A DNA stretch of 40,761 nt from Paenibacillus glycanilyticus (GCF_023715145.1 NZ_JAMBNP010000023.1:1-40761), one strand, 5' to 3'; shown: positions 25,102 through 33,575, counted from the stretch's first letter. The notes: generated by a model not told the origin, from the letters alone. Numbers and translations: made by a program.

Positions 25102-26184
25102 CTAAGGAAGGTCATATTTTTTCGGAAGTCGGATCGTAATAACAGCCCCGTCCTTGTTCTCCGCCCACACTTGTCCCCCATGAGCGGTGACTAGTTTTTT
25201 AACAATCGATAACCCTAAGCCACTACCACCTGTTCTTCGGTTTCGCGACTTGTCAGCCCGATAAAATCGTTCAAATATATACGGTATATCTTCATTTTCA
25301 ATACCACTTCCTGAGTCGTGTACGCGAATCAGCACATCATGTCCTTCTTCATAGGCTTCTACATGCACCTGTCCATTTGAAGGCGTAAATTTAAGAGCAT
25401 TGCTAAGCAGATTGACCAATATTTGAGTCATTCGATTGTAATCGGAAAAAATTAGGATGTGTTGATTGCAGCGAAACGAGAGTTTCACCTCTTTTTCAAG
25501 GTAGGCAGCGGAAACGATCTCTACTACCTGTTGGATTAGAACATTCAATGATTCTTGTTTTCGCTCCAATTGAAACGCCGGTGAGTCCAAATGCGTCAAG
25601 TCTTCCAATTCAGCTACCATTTTTGTCAGCCGTTCAATCTCTTCATAGCAGGCGTGGATACGCTCAGGTGTTGGTTCCCATATCCCATCTTCAAAAGCCC
25701 TCATATGACTTTTAAGTGTGGCGAGCGGAGTTCTTAGTTCGTGAGCTATATCTTCAGTCATGATTACTCGGAGTTGCTCTTGTTTATGAAGCTGAGCAGC
25801 CAGTTCGTTAAGCGATAACCCAAGTTCAGCGAGTTCATCATCCCCACTGATAGCTATCCGCATATCGAGTTGCCCATTAGACATATGCTCGGCGGCCTTT
25901 TTCATATCTACAAGTGGCTTTGATATTCGTTTTGCAATATAAAAACCTATAAAGATTGCAAGAGCGATTGAACCGGCGAATGTCCAAATGATCGATTGTA
26001 TTAGGGCTTGCTCCAAGTGATAATCCAATCGAGATACATCATGGTTCATTCCTGCTGCTTGGTCATGGAACATCGAAATATGGTAATGTGCTGCCCATAA
26101 AACACTTACCGTCGAGATAAGTAAAATACACACAGCCGTACCAATAATAATGAATGCAAGGCGGGTATGCAGTCGCTTATTCAT
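25102..26184 (-). CDS. HisKA sensor histidine kinase
   Basis: This is a membrane-bound sensor kinase of the OmpR-partner class, probably sensing a metal ion at the cell surface. The 360-residue product has a helix near residues 10-32, a short extracellular loop (about 33-62, containing HYHISMFHDQ with several His/Met that could bind metal), a second helix (65-88) and HAMP (about 88-140). HisKA follows with H148 in DIAHELRTPL, then HATPase with NLLSNALKF, DSGSGIENEDIPYIFERFYR and GSGLGLSIV. I start at ATG 26184, overlapping the regulator stop codon by 8 bp, which fits translational coupling. The longer frame to 26259 would overlap far more. It is followed by YdhK. Confidence 0.88.
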   Translation of the reverse strand: MNKRLHTRLAFIIIGTAVCILLISTVSVLWAAHYHISMFHDQAAGMNHDVSRLDYHLEQALIQSIIWTFAGSIALAIFIGFYIAKRISKPLVDMKKAAEHMSNGQLDMRIAISGDDELAELGLSLNELAAQLHKQEQLRVIMTEDIAHELRTPLATLKSHMRAFEDGIWEPTPERIHACYEEIERLTKMVAELEDLTHLDSPAFQLERKQESLNVLIQQVVEIVSAAYLEKEVKLSFRCNQHILIFSDYNRMTQILVNLLSNALKFTPSNGQVHVEAYEEGHDVLIRVHDSGSGIENEDIPYIFERFYRADKSRNRRTGGSGLGLSIVKKLVTAHGGQVWAENKDGAVITIRLPKKYDLP

Positions 26185-26872
26185 GTTGTGCACCTGAAAA
26201 ACGATAACCAGACCCGTAAATCGTAACGATATACTGGGGGTTTTTGGGATCCGACTCAATTTTATGGCGGATATTCTTTACATGCTGATCAATGGTACGG
26301 ATATCACCTTCAAATGTATAACCTAGAACCTTATCAATTAATTCATCACGAGTAAAATTCCGCTGAGGATATTTGGCCAAAGCAAGCAGCAGCTTATATT
26401 CATTCGGTGTTAGATTAACGGGTTCGCCATTGCAAAAAACCATTTGTTTCAGGGAATCAATTTCCAAATGGCCATTATTAAAGGATAAGCGGTCGGCAAG
26501 CAGTTGACTGTCATCCGTTCGGCGCAAGATGGCCCTAACCCTGGCTACAACCTCCCGTGGATCAAACGGTTTTGTTAAATAATCATCAGCGCCAACCGAC
26601 AATCCTTTTATCCGGTTGTTTTCTGAGACCTTTGCAGTAAGCATCAGAATAGGAATCGAATTCATCTTCCTGATCTTCAGGCAGACCTGTTCCCCTTCCA
26701 TATCCGGAAGCATGAGATCCAATATTACAAGATGAACAGATGTGCGTTGCAGTGCCTGCAAGGCCTCACTCCCCGTTGCAGCTTCCATCGTCCGGAAACC
26801 CTCTTTTTGCAGATAAGACACAACAACATCACGAATTTTACTTTCATCATCCACTACCAAAATTGTTTTCAA
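26177..26872 (-). CDS. OmpR/PhoB-family response regulator
   Basis: This is a DNA-binding response regulator partnered with the kinase encoded immediately downstream. The 231-residue product has a receiver domain (1-120) with D52 in VILDLMLPDMEG and K102-region KPFD. A winged-helix domain (about 130-228) contains NLTPNEYKLLLALAKYPQRN and the C-terminal FEGDIRTIDQHVKNIRHKIE then GSGYRF. It lies 38 bp downstream of the TVP38-type gene. The likely targets are the surrounding metal genes; this is inferred from position. Confidence 0.9.
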   Translation of the reverse strand: MKTILVVDDESKIRDVVVSYLQKEGFRTMEAATGSEALQALQRTSVHLVILDLMLPDMEGEQVCLKIRKMNSIPILMLTAKVSENNRIKGLSVGADDYLTKPFDPREVVARVRAILRRTDDSQLLADRLSFNNGHLEIDSLKQMVFCNGEPVNLTPNEYKLLLALAKYPQRNFTRDELIDKVLGYTFEGDIRTIDQHVKNIRHKIESDPKNPQYIVTIYGSGYRFSGAQHE

Positions 26873-26910
26873 ACTTATTTACCCCTTAAAAAGAAGGATC
26901 TCCAAACGGT

Positions 26911-27525
26911 TCACTCTTCACGCTTTCGAACCCGATACAAAAGATAAACGATTATCAGAAAGAACATATAAATAAGGACTGTCCATATTACATTCCCCAG
27001 GTTGGTAAATAACTGATCGCCGACGAAAGCAAATACGAACATGACAGGTATTTTACCAATCAAAGTTGCTGCTACAAAGGTACTAAAACGCATGCGGCTT
27101 ATTGCTGAATAAACGTTTACTAAAGCTGCAGGAACAAACGGAAGTAGTCGAGCAAGTAAAACCGCGATAAACGCATTTTTTTCTACAAGCTTGGTAAAAT
27201 GGTCAATACGCTTGAATTTAACCAATAGCCGGTTTCCTTGTTCCTGGAACACGAACCTCACCATAATAAATTGGAGTGCAGCTGCAAGACTAGAACTTAA
27301 TACATTGAAAAATCCTCCCCAAACGGGGCCATATTTAACTCCAATAATACCAGCAATTAAGCCATACGGTATGACAGGTATTAAGGCGAGCAATACAGCC
27401 CCACTAAATAACAAAGCAAGGTGGTCGGCATGATCGCCTTGCAGCCATCGAAGAATCTGCTCTTTGTACAGGATGATTAAGATAATCATGAAAATATAAC
27501 TGAGAATTAGAAGCCATTTCTTCAT
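26911..27525 (-). CDS. TVP38/TMEM64 (DedA-like) membrane protein
   Basis: This is an inner-membrane protein of the TVP38/TMEM64 (SNARE-associated, DedA-related) family. Members act in membrane homeostasis or lipid flipping, and in bacteria often sit near metal or redox genes. The 204-residue product has about five hydrophobic segments. It shows the family core: PYGLIAGIIGVKYGPVWGGF in the first half and LLARLLPFVPAALVNVYSAI with TFVAATLIGKIPVMFVFAFV in the second. ATG 27525 is 11 nt from GGAGG; a TTG two codons earlier (27531) is 5 nt away and is an alternative. It starts 16 bp after the siroheme-type gene in the same direction. Confidence 0.85.
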   Translation of the reverse strand: MKKWLLILSYIFMIILIILYKEQILRWLQGDHADHLALLFSGAVLLALIPVIPYGLIAGIIGVKYGPVWGGFFNVLSSSLAAALQFIMVRFVFQEQGNRLLVKFKRIDHFTKLVEKNAFIAVLLARLLPFVPAALVNVYSAISRMRFSTFVAATLIGKIPVMFVFAFVGDQLFTNLGNVIWTVLIYMFFLIIVYLLYRVRKREE

Positions 27526-27540
27526 AAGCAATTTGGCCTC

Positions 27541-28164
27541 CTAGCCATGTCCAGTTACTTTCTGTAATTCTTCTTTTGTAATCCGCTCGACGAATTTTGA
27601 AAACTTTTCTTTCTTTTTGCCCTGCTCTTGAAAGACCGTAATCAGGCGAGTAACAAGAGAAATGACTTGTTCCTCAGGAATTCCCGAAACGAAAAGCTCT
27701 CCAAGACGGGCTTTTATCCCCTTGGCTTCGCCGCCGACATAAACATCATACACCTTGTTCATTTTCACAACTGAGATGTCTTTAAGCAAAGGTTCACTGG
27801 TACCGAGTGCACATCCAGCATATCCGATTTTTAATGGACTTGGCACTTCTTTTCCAGCAATAGCTTGATCCAGTCTTTTTGCCAGATCTAATCCGGCATC
27901 TGCAGCACCTCTGCAAAAATTGCAGGTATTTAAATTTTTGGTATAGAATCCAGCTGGTTGAATGTCCAAACCAACCAGCCTCAATTGTACTTGTACGTCC
28001 TCAATTCGATTTTCATCCATTTCGATATACAATTGCTTAAAAGTGGTTAGTTCGATCTTGGCATCAGCTCCAACTATAGAACCAAGCATAGCGAGTTGTT
28101 CTGGTTTAAAGAGGGAGCCACCTTCCTCAAAGCCCGGAGATACTGCAAATTTCTTATACGCCAA
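27541..28164 (-). CDS. Nitrite/sulfite reductase-like 4Fe-4S protein
   Basis: This is a half-size member of the siroheme nitrite/sulfite reductase family (207 residues against about 500-600 for full enzymes). It keeps one ferredoxin-like half domain (about 1-70, with ADAKIELTTFKQLYIEM) and the 4Fe-4S/siroheme region. The cysteines are in TCNFCRGAADAG (C81, C84) and GYAGCALGTSEPLLKDI (C118). The usual fourth cysteine of the GCxxxC motif is absent (GCALGT), so a complete siroheme-cluster site is doubtful. Proteins of this size are annotated as nitrite reductase-like in Bacilli. Its presence upstream of the TVP38 gene and near copA is recurrent in my reading, but the function is unknown. Possible role: redox handling of metal stress. 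Confidence 0.75.
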   Translation of the reverse strand: MAYKKFAVSPGFEEGGSLFKPEQLAMLGSIVGADAKIELTTFKQLYIEMDENRIEDVQVQLRLVGLDIQPAGFYTKNLNTCNFCRGAADAGLDLAKRLDQAIAGKEVPSPLKIGYAGCALGTSEPLLKDISVVKMNKVYDVYVGGEAKGIKARLGELFVSGIPEEQVISLVTRLITVFQEQGKKKEKFSKFVERITKEELQKVTGHG

Positions 28165-28181
28165 ACTTATCCACGCCCCTC

Positions 28182-29160
28182 TTATAATTTCATTCGTTGC
28201 AGACGGAGTGCATTAAGCACTACAGATACGGAGCTGAAGGCCATCGCTGCCCCTGCCAGCCACGGAGCCAAAAAACCAGCTGCTGCAATCGGGATACCGA
28301 TCACGTTATAAGTAAGTGCCCAAAAAAGATTCTGCTTTATATTGGTCATCGTTTTTTGGCTCATCAAGATAGCGTCCGGAATGCTGTTTTAAGTCACCTC
28401 GCATCAGCGTCACATCAGCTGCTTCCATAGCAATGTCAATTCCAGTACCAATGGCCATACCTACATCCGCTGTTGCCAGTGCAGGGGCATCATTGATGCC
28501 GTCCCCAACCATAGCTACTTTTTTGCCAGCCTGCTGCAGTTTCTTAATTTCTACTGCCTTCCCTTCTGGCAAGACCTCCGCGAGCACCTGCTCAATCCCA
28601 ACCTGTTTGGCGATTGCTCATCTATCGCAACCAGCATTGCCGTTTTTCCTGACTCTTCTAGAGCATACATTTGCTCAAAAGCCGCATCTGCCTGTATCTG
28701 ATTATAGACCATCCATTTTCGTGTTCCGATAAGCACCTCTTTCCCACTCACGACAGAACGAATACCAAATCCCGGCACAGCTTCGAATGCTTCTGGATCT
28801 AATAGCGCTAGGTTCCGTTCCTGTACACCAGTAACGATGGCTTCTGCAAGCGGGTGTTCTGAGTTCTTCTCGGCTGTAGCTACGATAATAAGAAACTCTT
28901 CTTCCGAAATGGTTGACGTTATGATCACATCGGTAAGCTCAGGTTTGCCTTTCGTTACCGTTCCTGTTTTATCCAAGAATACTCACTTTATCGGGATTGT
29001 AAATTACTGATGCTTTTTCAAGGGCAAAGTTTACGTTGGCATCTGTAATGCCTTCCATTTTACTTAAACCTTTTTCTATTCGATTTGCACATGCAGCGCA
29101 TGTCATACCCGATATTTGCAATGTCGTTTGTTTGTTTTGCTGCGCATCTGTACTTTGCAT
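28182..29160 (-). pseudogene. copA: Copper-exporting P-type ATPase copA, multiply deleted
   Basis: The start is intact: ATG 29160 behind GAGGTGAG, then a heavy-metal-binding domain with GMTCAACANRIEKGLSKMEG. At about residue 60 (NPDKVSI) the sequence jumps to DKTGTVTKGKPELT, the phosphorylation motif. The membrane helices, the CPC site and the actuator domain, some 350 residues, are therefore gone. A second break near 28620 joins MLVAIDEQS to the frame encoding QVLAEVLPEGKAVEIKKLQQ, losing part of the nucleotide-binding domain. GDGINDAPAL is present. A third shift near 28385 separates this from the C-terminal helices (SQKTMTNIKQNLFWAL to LRLQRMKL). At least three lesions; not functional. The CsoR-type operator upstream is still intact. 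Confidence 0.9.
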
Positions 29161-29180
29161 GATTCTCACCTCATATTTAT

Positions 29181-29198
29181 TATACCCCCATAGGGTAT
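29181..29198. promoter_or_regulatory. CsoR-type copper operator
   Basis: TATACCCCCATAGGGTAT matches the CsoR operator pattern of copper operons (ATACCC and GGGTAT half-sites around a short G/C core). It lies about 20 bp upstream of the copA start codon, where the repressor would block transcription. No csoR gene is present in the window. Confidence 0.8.
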
Positions 29199-29207
29199 GT
29201 TAAGTGG

Positions 29208-29235
29208 TAAAAATAAAGGCCACCGGCGGTGGCCA
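29208..29235 (-). terminator. Terminator between copZ and copA
   Basis: GGCCACC, loop GGC, GGTGGCC (29219-29235) is a perfect hairpin followed on the minus strand by TTTATTTTT. It ends the copZ transcript just ahead of the copA operator, so the two genes had separate promoters. Confidence 0.85.
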
Positions 29236-29241
29236 AGTTAA

Positions 29242-29443
29242 TTAACCTGCAACATCATACCCTTGCTCTTCGATAGATGCTTTTATTTTATCGATCGACA
29301 ATGTATTTTCATCGTAATTCACTGTAACTGTTATTTTTCAAGTCTACCTGAGCAGAAGCACCGATTTCCTTGATTTCTTTCTCAATAGAATTCATACAAT
29401 GCTGGCAAGACATTCCGTTAACATTCAGTGTTGCTTCTTTCAT
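29242..29443 (-). pseudogene. copZ: Copper chaperone copZ, one-base frameshift
   Basis: ATG 29443 has a strong site (GGAGGG, 9 nt upstream) and begins MKEATLNVNGMSCQHCMNSI, with the MxCxxC copper-binding motif. After QVDLKNN the frame breaks: the next frame reads VTVNYDENTLSIDKIKASIE and ends EQGYDVAG at the TAA 29242-29244. Restoring one base gives a 67-68 residue protein, the normal CopZ length. As read, the product stops after about 44 residues and keeps the metal-binding loop but loses half the ferredoxin-like fold. A sequencing error in the A-run (about 29332) is a real alternative. Confidence 0.85.
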
Positions 29444-29537
29444 TATTAATCCCTCCAACTGAATGAATCCGATTGGTAATCCAGCACACATCTATTTCGA
29501 CTTTTTAAAAATCAGATCGAGCGCATTCTCTCTGGAC

Positions 29538-29594
29538 CATCATACTTACCTCCTAAAACACACAGAGGTAAGGGATACCTCTCCCTTACCTCTG
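29538..29594 (-). promoter_or_regulatory. Hairpin plus orphan ribosome binding site
   Basis: CAGAGGTAAGGG (29563-29574) and CCCTTACCTCTG (29583-29594) are perfect 12-bp complements. On the minus strand the hairpin is followed at once by TGTGTTTT, AGGAGG (29549-29554) and two ATG codons (29543, 29540). The frame from that start closes after about 12 codons (MMVQRECARSDF). The site looks like the start of a gene whose body is deleted, behind a terminator or attenuator. Confidence 0.5.
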
Positions 29595-29694
29595 CCCAGG
29601 CGTACGGCATATGCCAATATGTGCTCCCTCGTGGGTCTCCACGTTTACGCCAGACACACATACCAAATGTTCACTGTAATTATAGTTAGAATAT

Positions 29695-29793
29695 TCACTG
29701 AAGTAAAGATGATATTTTGGTTATCTTGCCCATCAGCTTAGCGACAAAAAGAGCATCTGCCGCGGCGGCAAACTGCTTCTGGATTATTGAACT
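29695..29793 (-). pseudogene. Possible short coding fragment
   Basis: The minus-strand frame ending at the TGA 29695-29697 reads QKQFAAAADALFVAKLMGKI, then TKISSLLQ. It has a coding-like composition but no start, no ribosome binding site and no family I recognise. It may be the tail of a lost gene. Confidence 0.2.
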
Positions 29794-29859
29794 AATATCC
29801 CTTTATATATCAACTCAATATATATTGACTCGATATATACTAATACGATATATTAGTTC
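29789..29859. promoter_or_regulatory. Nested dyad operator region upstream of padR-type gene
   Basis: The outer arms GAACTAATAT (29789-29798) and ATATTAGTTC (29850-29859) are perfect complements. An inner dyad (29804-29820 with 29823-29839) matches at 15 of 17 positions. The two centres lie within 3 bp of each other. Within it, A/T runs (TATATAT, ATATATAT, ATATATA, ATATATT) recur every 14-16 bp. It lies 45-115 bp upstream of the PadR start and is the likely autoregulatory operator and promoter. Confidence 0.65.
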
Positions 29860-29904
29860 CATCAAAACATACACTCGTCATATTCAGGGAGGCCGATACA
29901 ACTC

Positions 29905-30426
29905 ATGAACAGTCAGGATGTCATTTTGGGACTGCTGCACCGCCAGCCGCGATCCGGCTACGAAATCAAACAAATGCTAGAAATGCCGCTTTCCTTTTTC
30001 TTCGACGCCAGCTTCGGCACGATTTATCCGACGCTCGCGAAGCTGGAGACGCAAGGCTTCATCGTTAAGGAAAGCGTAATTCAGGAAGGACGTCCGAACA
30101 AAAACGTCTATTCGCTAACCGATGCCGGGAGAGCGCAATTTCAGGCCTATTTGGAATCGCCGATAGAGAAGGACGTGTTTCGCTCGGATTTTCTCGTTCG
30201 GATATTCTTTGGCGAGTACTTGGACGGCGACACGCTGATCGATTGGGTCCGCGACGAGATCCGTAAGTCGGAGGAGGACGGCGAGAAGATTCGCCAAATG
30301 CAAGAGCAGCTGCCCCCAGGCCTTCCGCCGGCGAAGACGCTCTGCCTGGACATCGGTGCCGAGTTGAACGCGGCCAAAACCCGAACGCTGCAGGAAACGC
30401 TGCGAAAGCTGACGGAGCAAAGCTAA
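29905..30426 (+). CDS. PadR-family transcriptional regulator
   Basis: This is a winged-helix repressor of the PadR family, probably repressing itself and the efflux gene downstream until a drug or phenolic binds. The 173-residue product has the N-terminal PadR domain (about 1-80: ILGLLHRQPRSGYEIKQML, SFGTIYPTLAKLETQGFI, RPNKNVYSLTDAGRAQF). A longer C-terminal helical dimerisation domain (90-173) makes it a subfamily 2 (Vir-type) member. An AGGGAGG element lies about 12 nt before ATG 29905. The transporter gene follows 65 bp downstream on the same strand. Confidence 0.9.
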   Translation: MNSQDVILGLLHRQPRSGYEIKQMLEMPLSFFFDASFGTIYPTLAKLETQGFIVKESVIQEGRPNKNVYSLTDAGRAQFQAYLESPIEKDVFRSDFLVRIFFGEYLDGDTLIDWVRDEIRKSEEDGEKIRQMQEQLPPGLPPAKTLCLDIGAELNAAKTRTLQETLRKLTEQS

Positions 30427-30491
30427 CACTGGCGCGGCTACGCGCAGGAGACAATGACCCGATTAAAAAATCAAACGAAGGAGCGAGAAAA

Positions 30492-32033
30492 TTGTCCGTA
30501 TCCAAAGCATCCAGACATACGGGACTGATCGTCCTGTCCATGGCGCTTGGCCTGCTGATGGCGTCGCTCGACAACACCATCGTGTCCGCCAGCGTCAACA
30601 AGGTCATCGCCAACATCGGTGGCTTCGATAAAATTTCGTGGGTATTCACCGCCTATATGCTTGCGGCAACAAGCACGATGCTCATTTTCGGCAAGCTGTC
30701 CGACCTGTTCGGACGAAAAAAGTTTTATCTCATCGGCATCGCCCTGTTCCTGATCGGCTCGGCTCTATGCGGGATGGCGCAATCAATTGATCAATTGATC
30801 TGGTTCCGCGTCATCCAAGGCATCGGATCCGGGTCCGTGTTTCCGATTTCCTTTTCGATTATCTTTACCTTGTTCGGCGACCCTAAACAAGCCGCCAAGC
30901 TGTCCGGTGTCATGGGCGCTGTGTTCGGCCTGTCTTCCGTCGCCGGTCCGCAGCTTGGTACCCTCATCTCGGAGCATTTCAGCTGGCGCTGGTGTTTCTA
31001 TGTCAACCTGCCGATCGGCCTCGCGTCCATGACCGTGCTACTACTTGCCCTTCGCGAATCGAAAGCCGAGCGCAAGCCGCGAATCGACTACCTCGGCGCG
31101 TTGCTGCTGGTCGTAACAACCGTCTCTGTTCTGCTCGCGCTGGAGCTGGGAGGCAAAGACTACACTTGGGCTTCGTGGCAAATCATCAGCCTCTTTGCGC
31201 TTGGCGCGGTCGGTGCGATCCTGTTCCTGAGGGTCGAATCGAAGGCCGAGGAACCGATGCTGCCGCTCGCGATTTTTAAAAACAGGCTTGTTCTCGGCAC
31301 CAGTCTCCTCTGCTTCTGCCAAGGGTTCATCATGTTCTCGGCCATCACATACCTGCCGCTGTACGCGACAAGCGTGCTCGGCAAAACAAATTCCAACGGC
31401 GTGCTGACGCCGATGATGGCTTCTTTAATTGGCGGCGCTATCCTGGCCGGCTTCTTCGCGGCAAAGTTCCGCTTTCGAACGATTATGGCCGTCAACATGA
31501 CGCTCGGCGTCATCGCCTCCGCGCTGCTCATGAACCTTTCGCCCCACATGCCATACTGGCAGGTGATTGGCATCATGATTTTGCTCGGCCTCGGCGTCAT
31601 TGGCCCTCTGATGAGCATGGCACAGAACGCTATCGCGATGTCCGTCGACCGAAAATACATCGGCATCTCATCCTCCGTTGTCGGCTTCTGGCGCAATATC
31701 GGCGGGGTCATTGGCGCTTCCATCATGGCGGTTCTCGTCAACACGAGCCTGAAAGACTCTTCGAGAGAGGCTATCGACAAATTCAAGATTCCCGCTGAAC
31801 AGGCGGCGAACTTGACCAATCCGGAAACAGTGCTACGTGGCTCTTCCCAAATGCCTGCCGATCTCCTTGCCTTTATGCGACACGGCATCGGGAACGCCAT
31901 CAGTCACGGGTTCATCCTGTCGCTCATCGTCATGGCCGCCGGCACGCTTATCGCCTTGACCGTTGGCGGCGCACGACTGCAGAAGAAACCCGAAATGGAC
32001 GGAGAGCAGCCTGCCGTGACCCATTCGGCGTAA
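30492..32033 (+). CDS. MFS drug-efflux transporter, DHA2 (EmrB/QacA) family
   Basis: This is a proton-driven multidrug exporter in the inner membrane. The 513-residue product has about 14 hydrophobic segments as expected for DHA2. It has the early motif MALGLLMASLDNTIVSASVN, the MFS motif A region GKLSDLFGRKKFYLIG, and motif C AVFGLSSVAGPQLGTLISEH followed by SWRWCFYVNLPIG. The start is TTG 30492, preceded by GGAG at 8 nt. It is encoded directly after a PadR regulator, a common repressor-pump pairing. The substrate is not predictable. The GC content is higher than in the surrounding copper and IS regions, so the pair may have a different origin. Confidence 0.9.
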   Translation: MSVSKASRHTGLIVLSMALGLLMASLDNTIVSASVNKVIANIGGFDKISWVFTAYMLAATSTMLIFGKLSDLFGRKKFYLIGIALFLIGSALCGMAQSIDQLIWFRVIQGIGSGSVFPISFSIIFTLFGDPKQAAKLSGVMGAVFGLSSVAGPQLGTLISEHFSWRWCFYVNLPIGLASMTVLLLALRESKAERKPRIDYLGALLLVVTTVSVLLALELGGKDYTWASWQIISLFALGAVGAILFLRVESKAEEPMLPLAIFKNRLVLGTSLLCFCQGFIMFSAITYLPLYATSVLGKTNSNGVLTPMMASLIGGAILAGFFAAKFRFRTIMAVNMTLGVIASALLMNLSPHMPYWQVIGIMILLGLGVIGPLMSMAQNAIAMSVDRKYIGISSSVVGFWRNIGGVIGASIMAVLVNTSLKDSSREAIDKFKIPAEQAANLTNPETVLRGSSQMPADLLAFMRHGIGNAISHGFILSLIVMAAGTLIALTVGGARLQKKPEMDGEQPAVTHSA

Positions 32034-32185
32034 CGCCTGCTTTCGCTTCATCAGCTATATGTCGAAAAATCCCTGCTGTCCAGTGAAAATAAAGTTTTAG
32101 ACTTAACAACTTGATTTTAACGGGGCTTATGAGGTCAAAAATAGTTAGCTTCAGAAATTAAGTAATAGACTGGAACAAAAAATCA

Positions 32186-32234
32186 AACAGCGGCGGACCA
32201 AGACTGAAAAATAAAGTCTTAGACTGCCGCTGTT
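32186..32234 (-). terminator. Compound hairpin terminator
   Basis: AACAGCGGC (32186-32194) pairs with GCCGCTGTT (32226-32234), and inside it CAAGACT pairs with AGTCTT-type sequence around an A/T-rich loop. On the minus strand TGATTTTTTGTT follows, a good U-run. It could end transcripts from the IS110 side; the plus-strand tail is poor, so it is a weak terminator for the transporter. Confidence 0.55.
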
Positions 32235-32280
32235 CTCATTAAACTAACGTTCCCAGTCCCTCGTTTTTAAAGGTTTATCT

Positions 32281-32537
32281 CACATATACTCACTCATTCG
32301 CAGGATTTCGTCACCTTGGATCATCTCCATCTCAGGAAACAACGCAGTTGATGCCGTATGAGGTGGTTGGCTGGGCATGCGGGTCAATGCCCTTACATTC
32401 CTTCGTTATACTTGTCCAAGGTGTGGAGACCGATAGCGTTTAGCGGACGGGTCGTAGCCCTTATGGAGAACGAACTCGGTCCTCGTGCTTTCTTTGTGAA
32501 ATCCCGCGAATGAGTCAATATACGTGATACTTCTAAC
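32281..32537 (-). mobile_element. Non-coding 3' flank of the IS110 element
   Basis: About 250 bp without a gene lie between the transposase stop codon and the compound hairpin. They contain several small dyads, for example GGCATgcgggtcaATGCC (about 32375-32392). IS110-family elements carry a structured non-coding RNA (bridge RNA) in one flank, and this is the longer flank here. That this stretch encoded it is inference from position and structure only. Element boundaries could not be fixed. Confidence 0.35.
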
Positions 32538-33570
32538 TTAAGCTGCTTCTGACCAGGTCAAGACGGTTTTCTCTGGCGTGAACTTTTCTCCTCGTTGAAC
32601 AATACCGACTAGAATTCTTGCCAACATCCCTATGAGCTTAAATATGGATTGCTGCTTTTTTATCTTCTTTTCTTGTATATTATGCTCATGCAGATGGCGG
32701 AAAACAGGGTTATTCCAAACGAGTTGAACAGTTGCGAGATAGAGATATTTTCGCAAGGCAGAGTCTCCTCGCTTTGAAAGAACAATTTTACCTTTACACC
32801 TACCAGTTGAACTTTCAGCCAGATTTAAACCAGCCTTACGCATTACCTGACGTCCATGCGCATATTGCCTCAGGTCCCCAGTACCAGCTAAAATAGCCGC
32901 AGTGAAGATCTTCCCAAGTCCCTTTAAGGTACGAAGTTGCTGCGCCATAGGAATCTCTGAAAGCAGTACTTCGATGTCCATTTCAATCTGTTCAAGCATC
33001 GTAGTTACACGCTCAAATTCTTCAATGAGCCGTCTTAAATCTGCTTTTGCTTCCTCTGCAGCGGCTTGTTCTCCGACACTACATTTTGCTCGTGCGATAA
33101 GTTGTGCAGCCTTCTCGATCCCTGTTGAGCCACCAGCTCGCTGCATATGCACTCTCCAGGCGTCAATGACATCCGCTACTCTATAGTTCTCGAGATCCTG
33201 TGGGCATGGAAAGGTTATCTCGGTTTTCTTTGTTTCTCTTTGTTGTGGCTGGATTCACCATAACCACGTGTAACCCCTTATCCGATAACCAGTTGGCTAG
33301 GTTAAACCAGTAATGACCGGTTGGCTCCATACCGATTATGAGCCTCTTTAATCGTTGTTTTTGCAGTAACTCTGTCATCCAACGGTTCAATTTTTCAAAG
33401 CCTTCAATGCTATTTGAGAATGAGAGATGTCGTTTGGAAACCACGACTCCTCGGAAGTTCGTAGCTTGTGCCACATGCGTTTCTTTGGCCATGTCGATTC
33501 CTATGACAAGATGCGAGGTGGTAATTTGTTGAATGCGTTGATTTTGAGCATCTGATTGCTTAAACTTCAT
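32538..33570 (-). pseudogene. IS110-family transposase, internally deleted
   Basis: ATG 33570 behind AAGGAGG starts MKFKQSDAQNQRIQ. The RuvC-like N-terminal domain is present up to about residue 125, with D in VIGIDMAKETHVAQ and E in GMEPTGHYWFNLA. After NKENRDNL the frame turns to MPTGSREL and stops at 33181. The C-terminal transposase_20 half resumes in another frame (ENYRVADVIDAWRVHMQRAG, then LRTLKGLGKIFTAAILAGTG and GLNLAESSTGRCKGKIVLSK) and ends at 32538. The missing middle includes the last acidic residues of the DEDD site. Together about 340 codons remain of the 400-420 usual. Inactive. Confidence 0.88.
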
Positions 33571-33575
33571 AGTAA

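Noticed and set aside
24954..25181. 75-codon minus-strand frame between ydhK and the kinase
   Set aside because: It overlaps the end of the kinase gene in another frame, has no ribosome binding site and resembles nothing.
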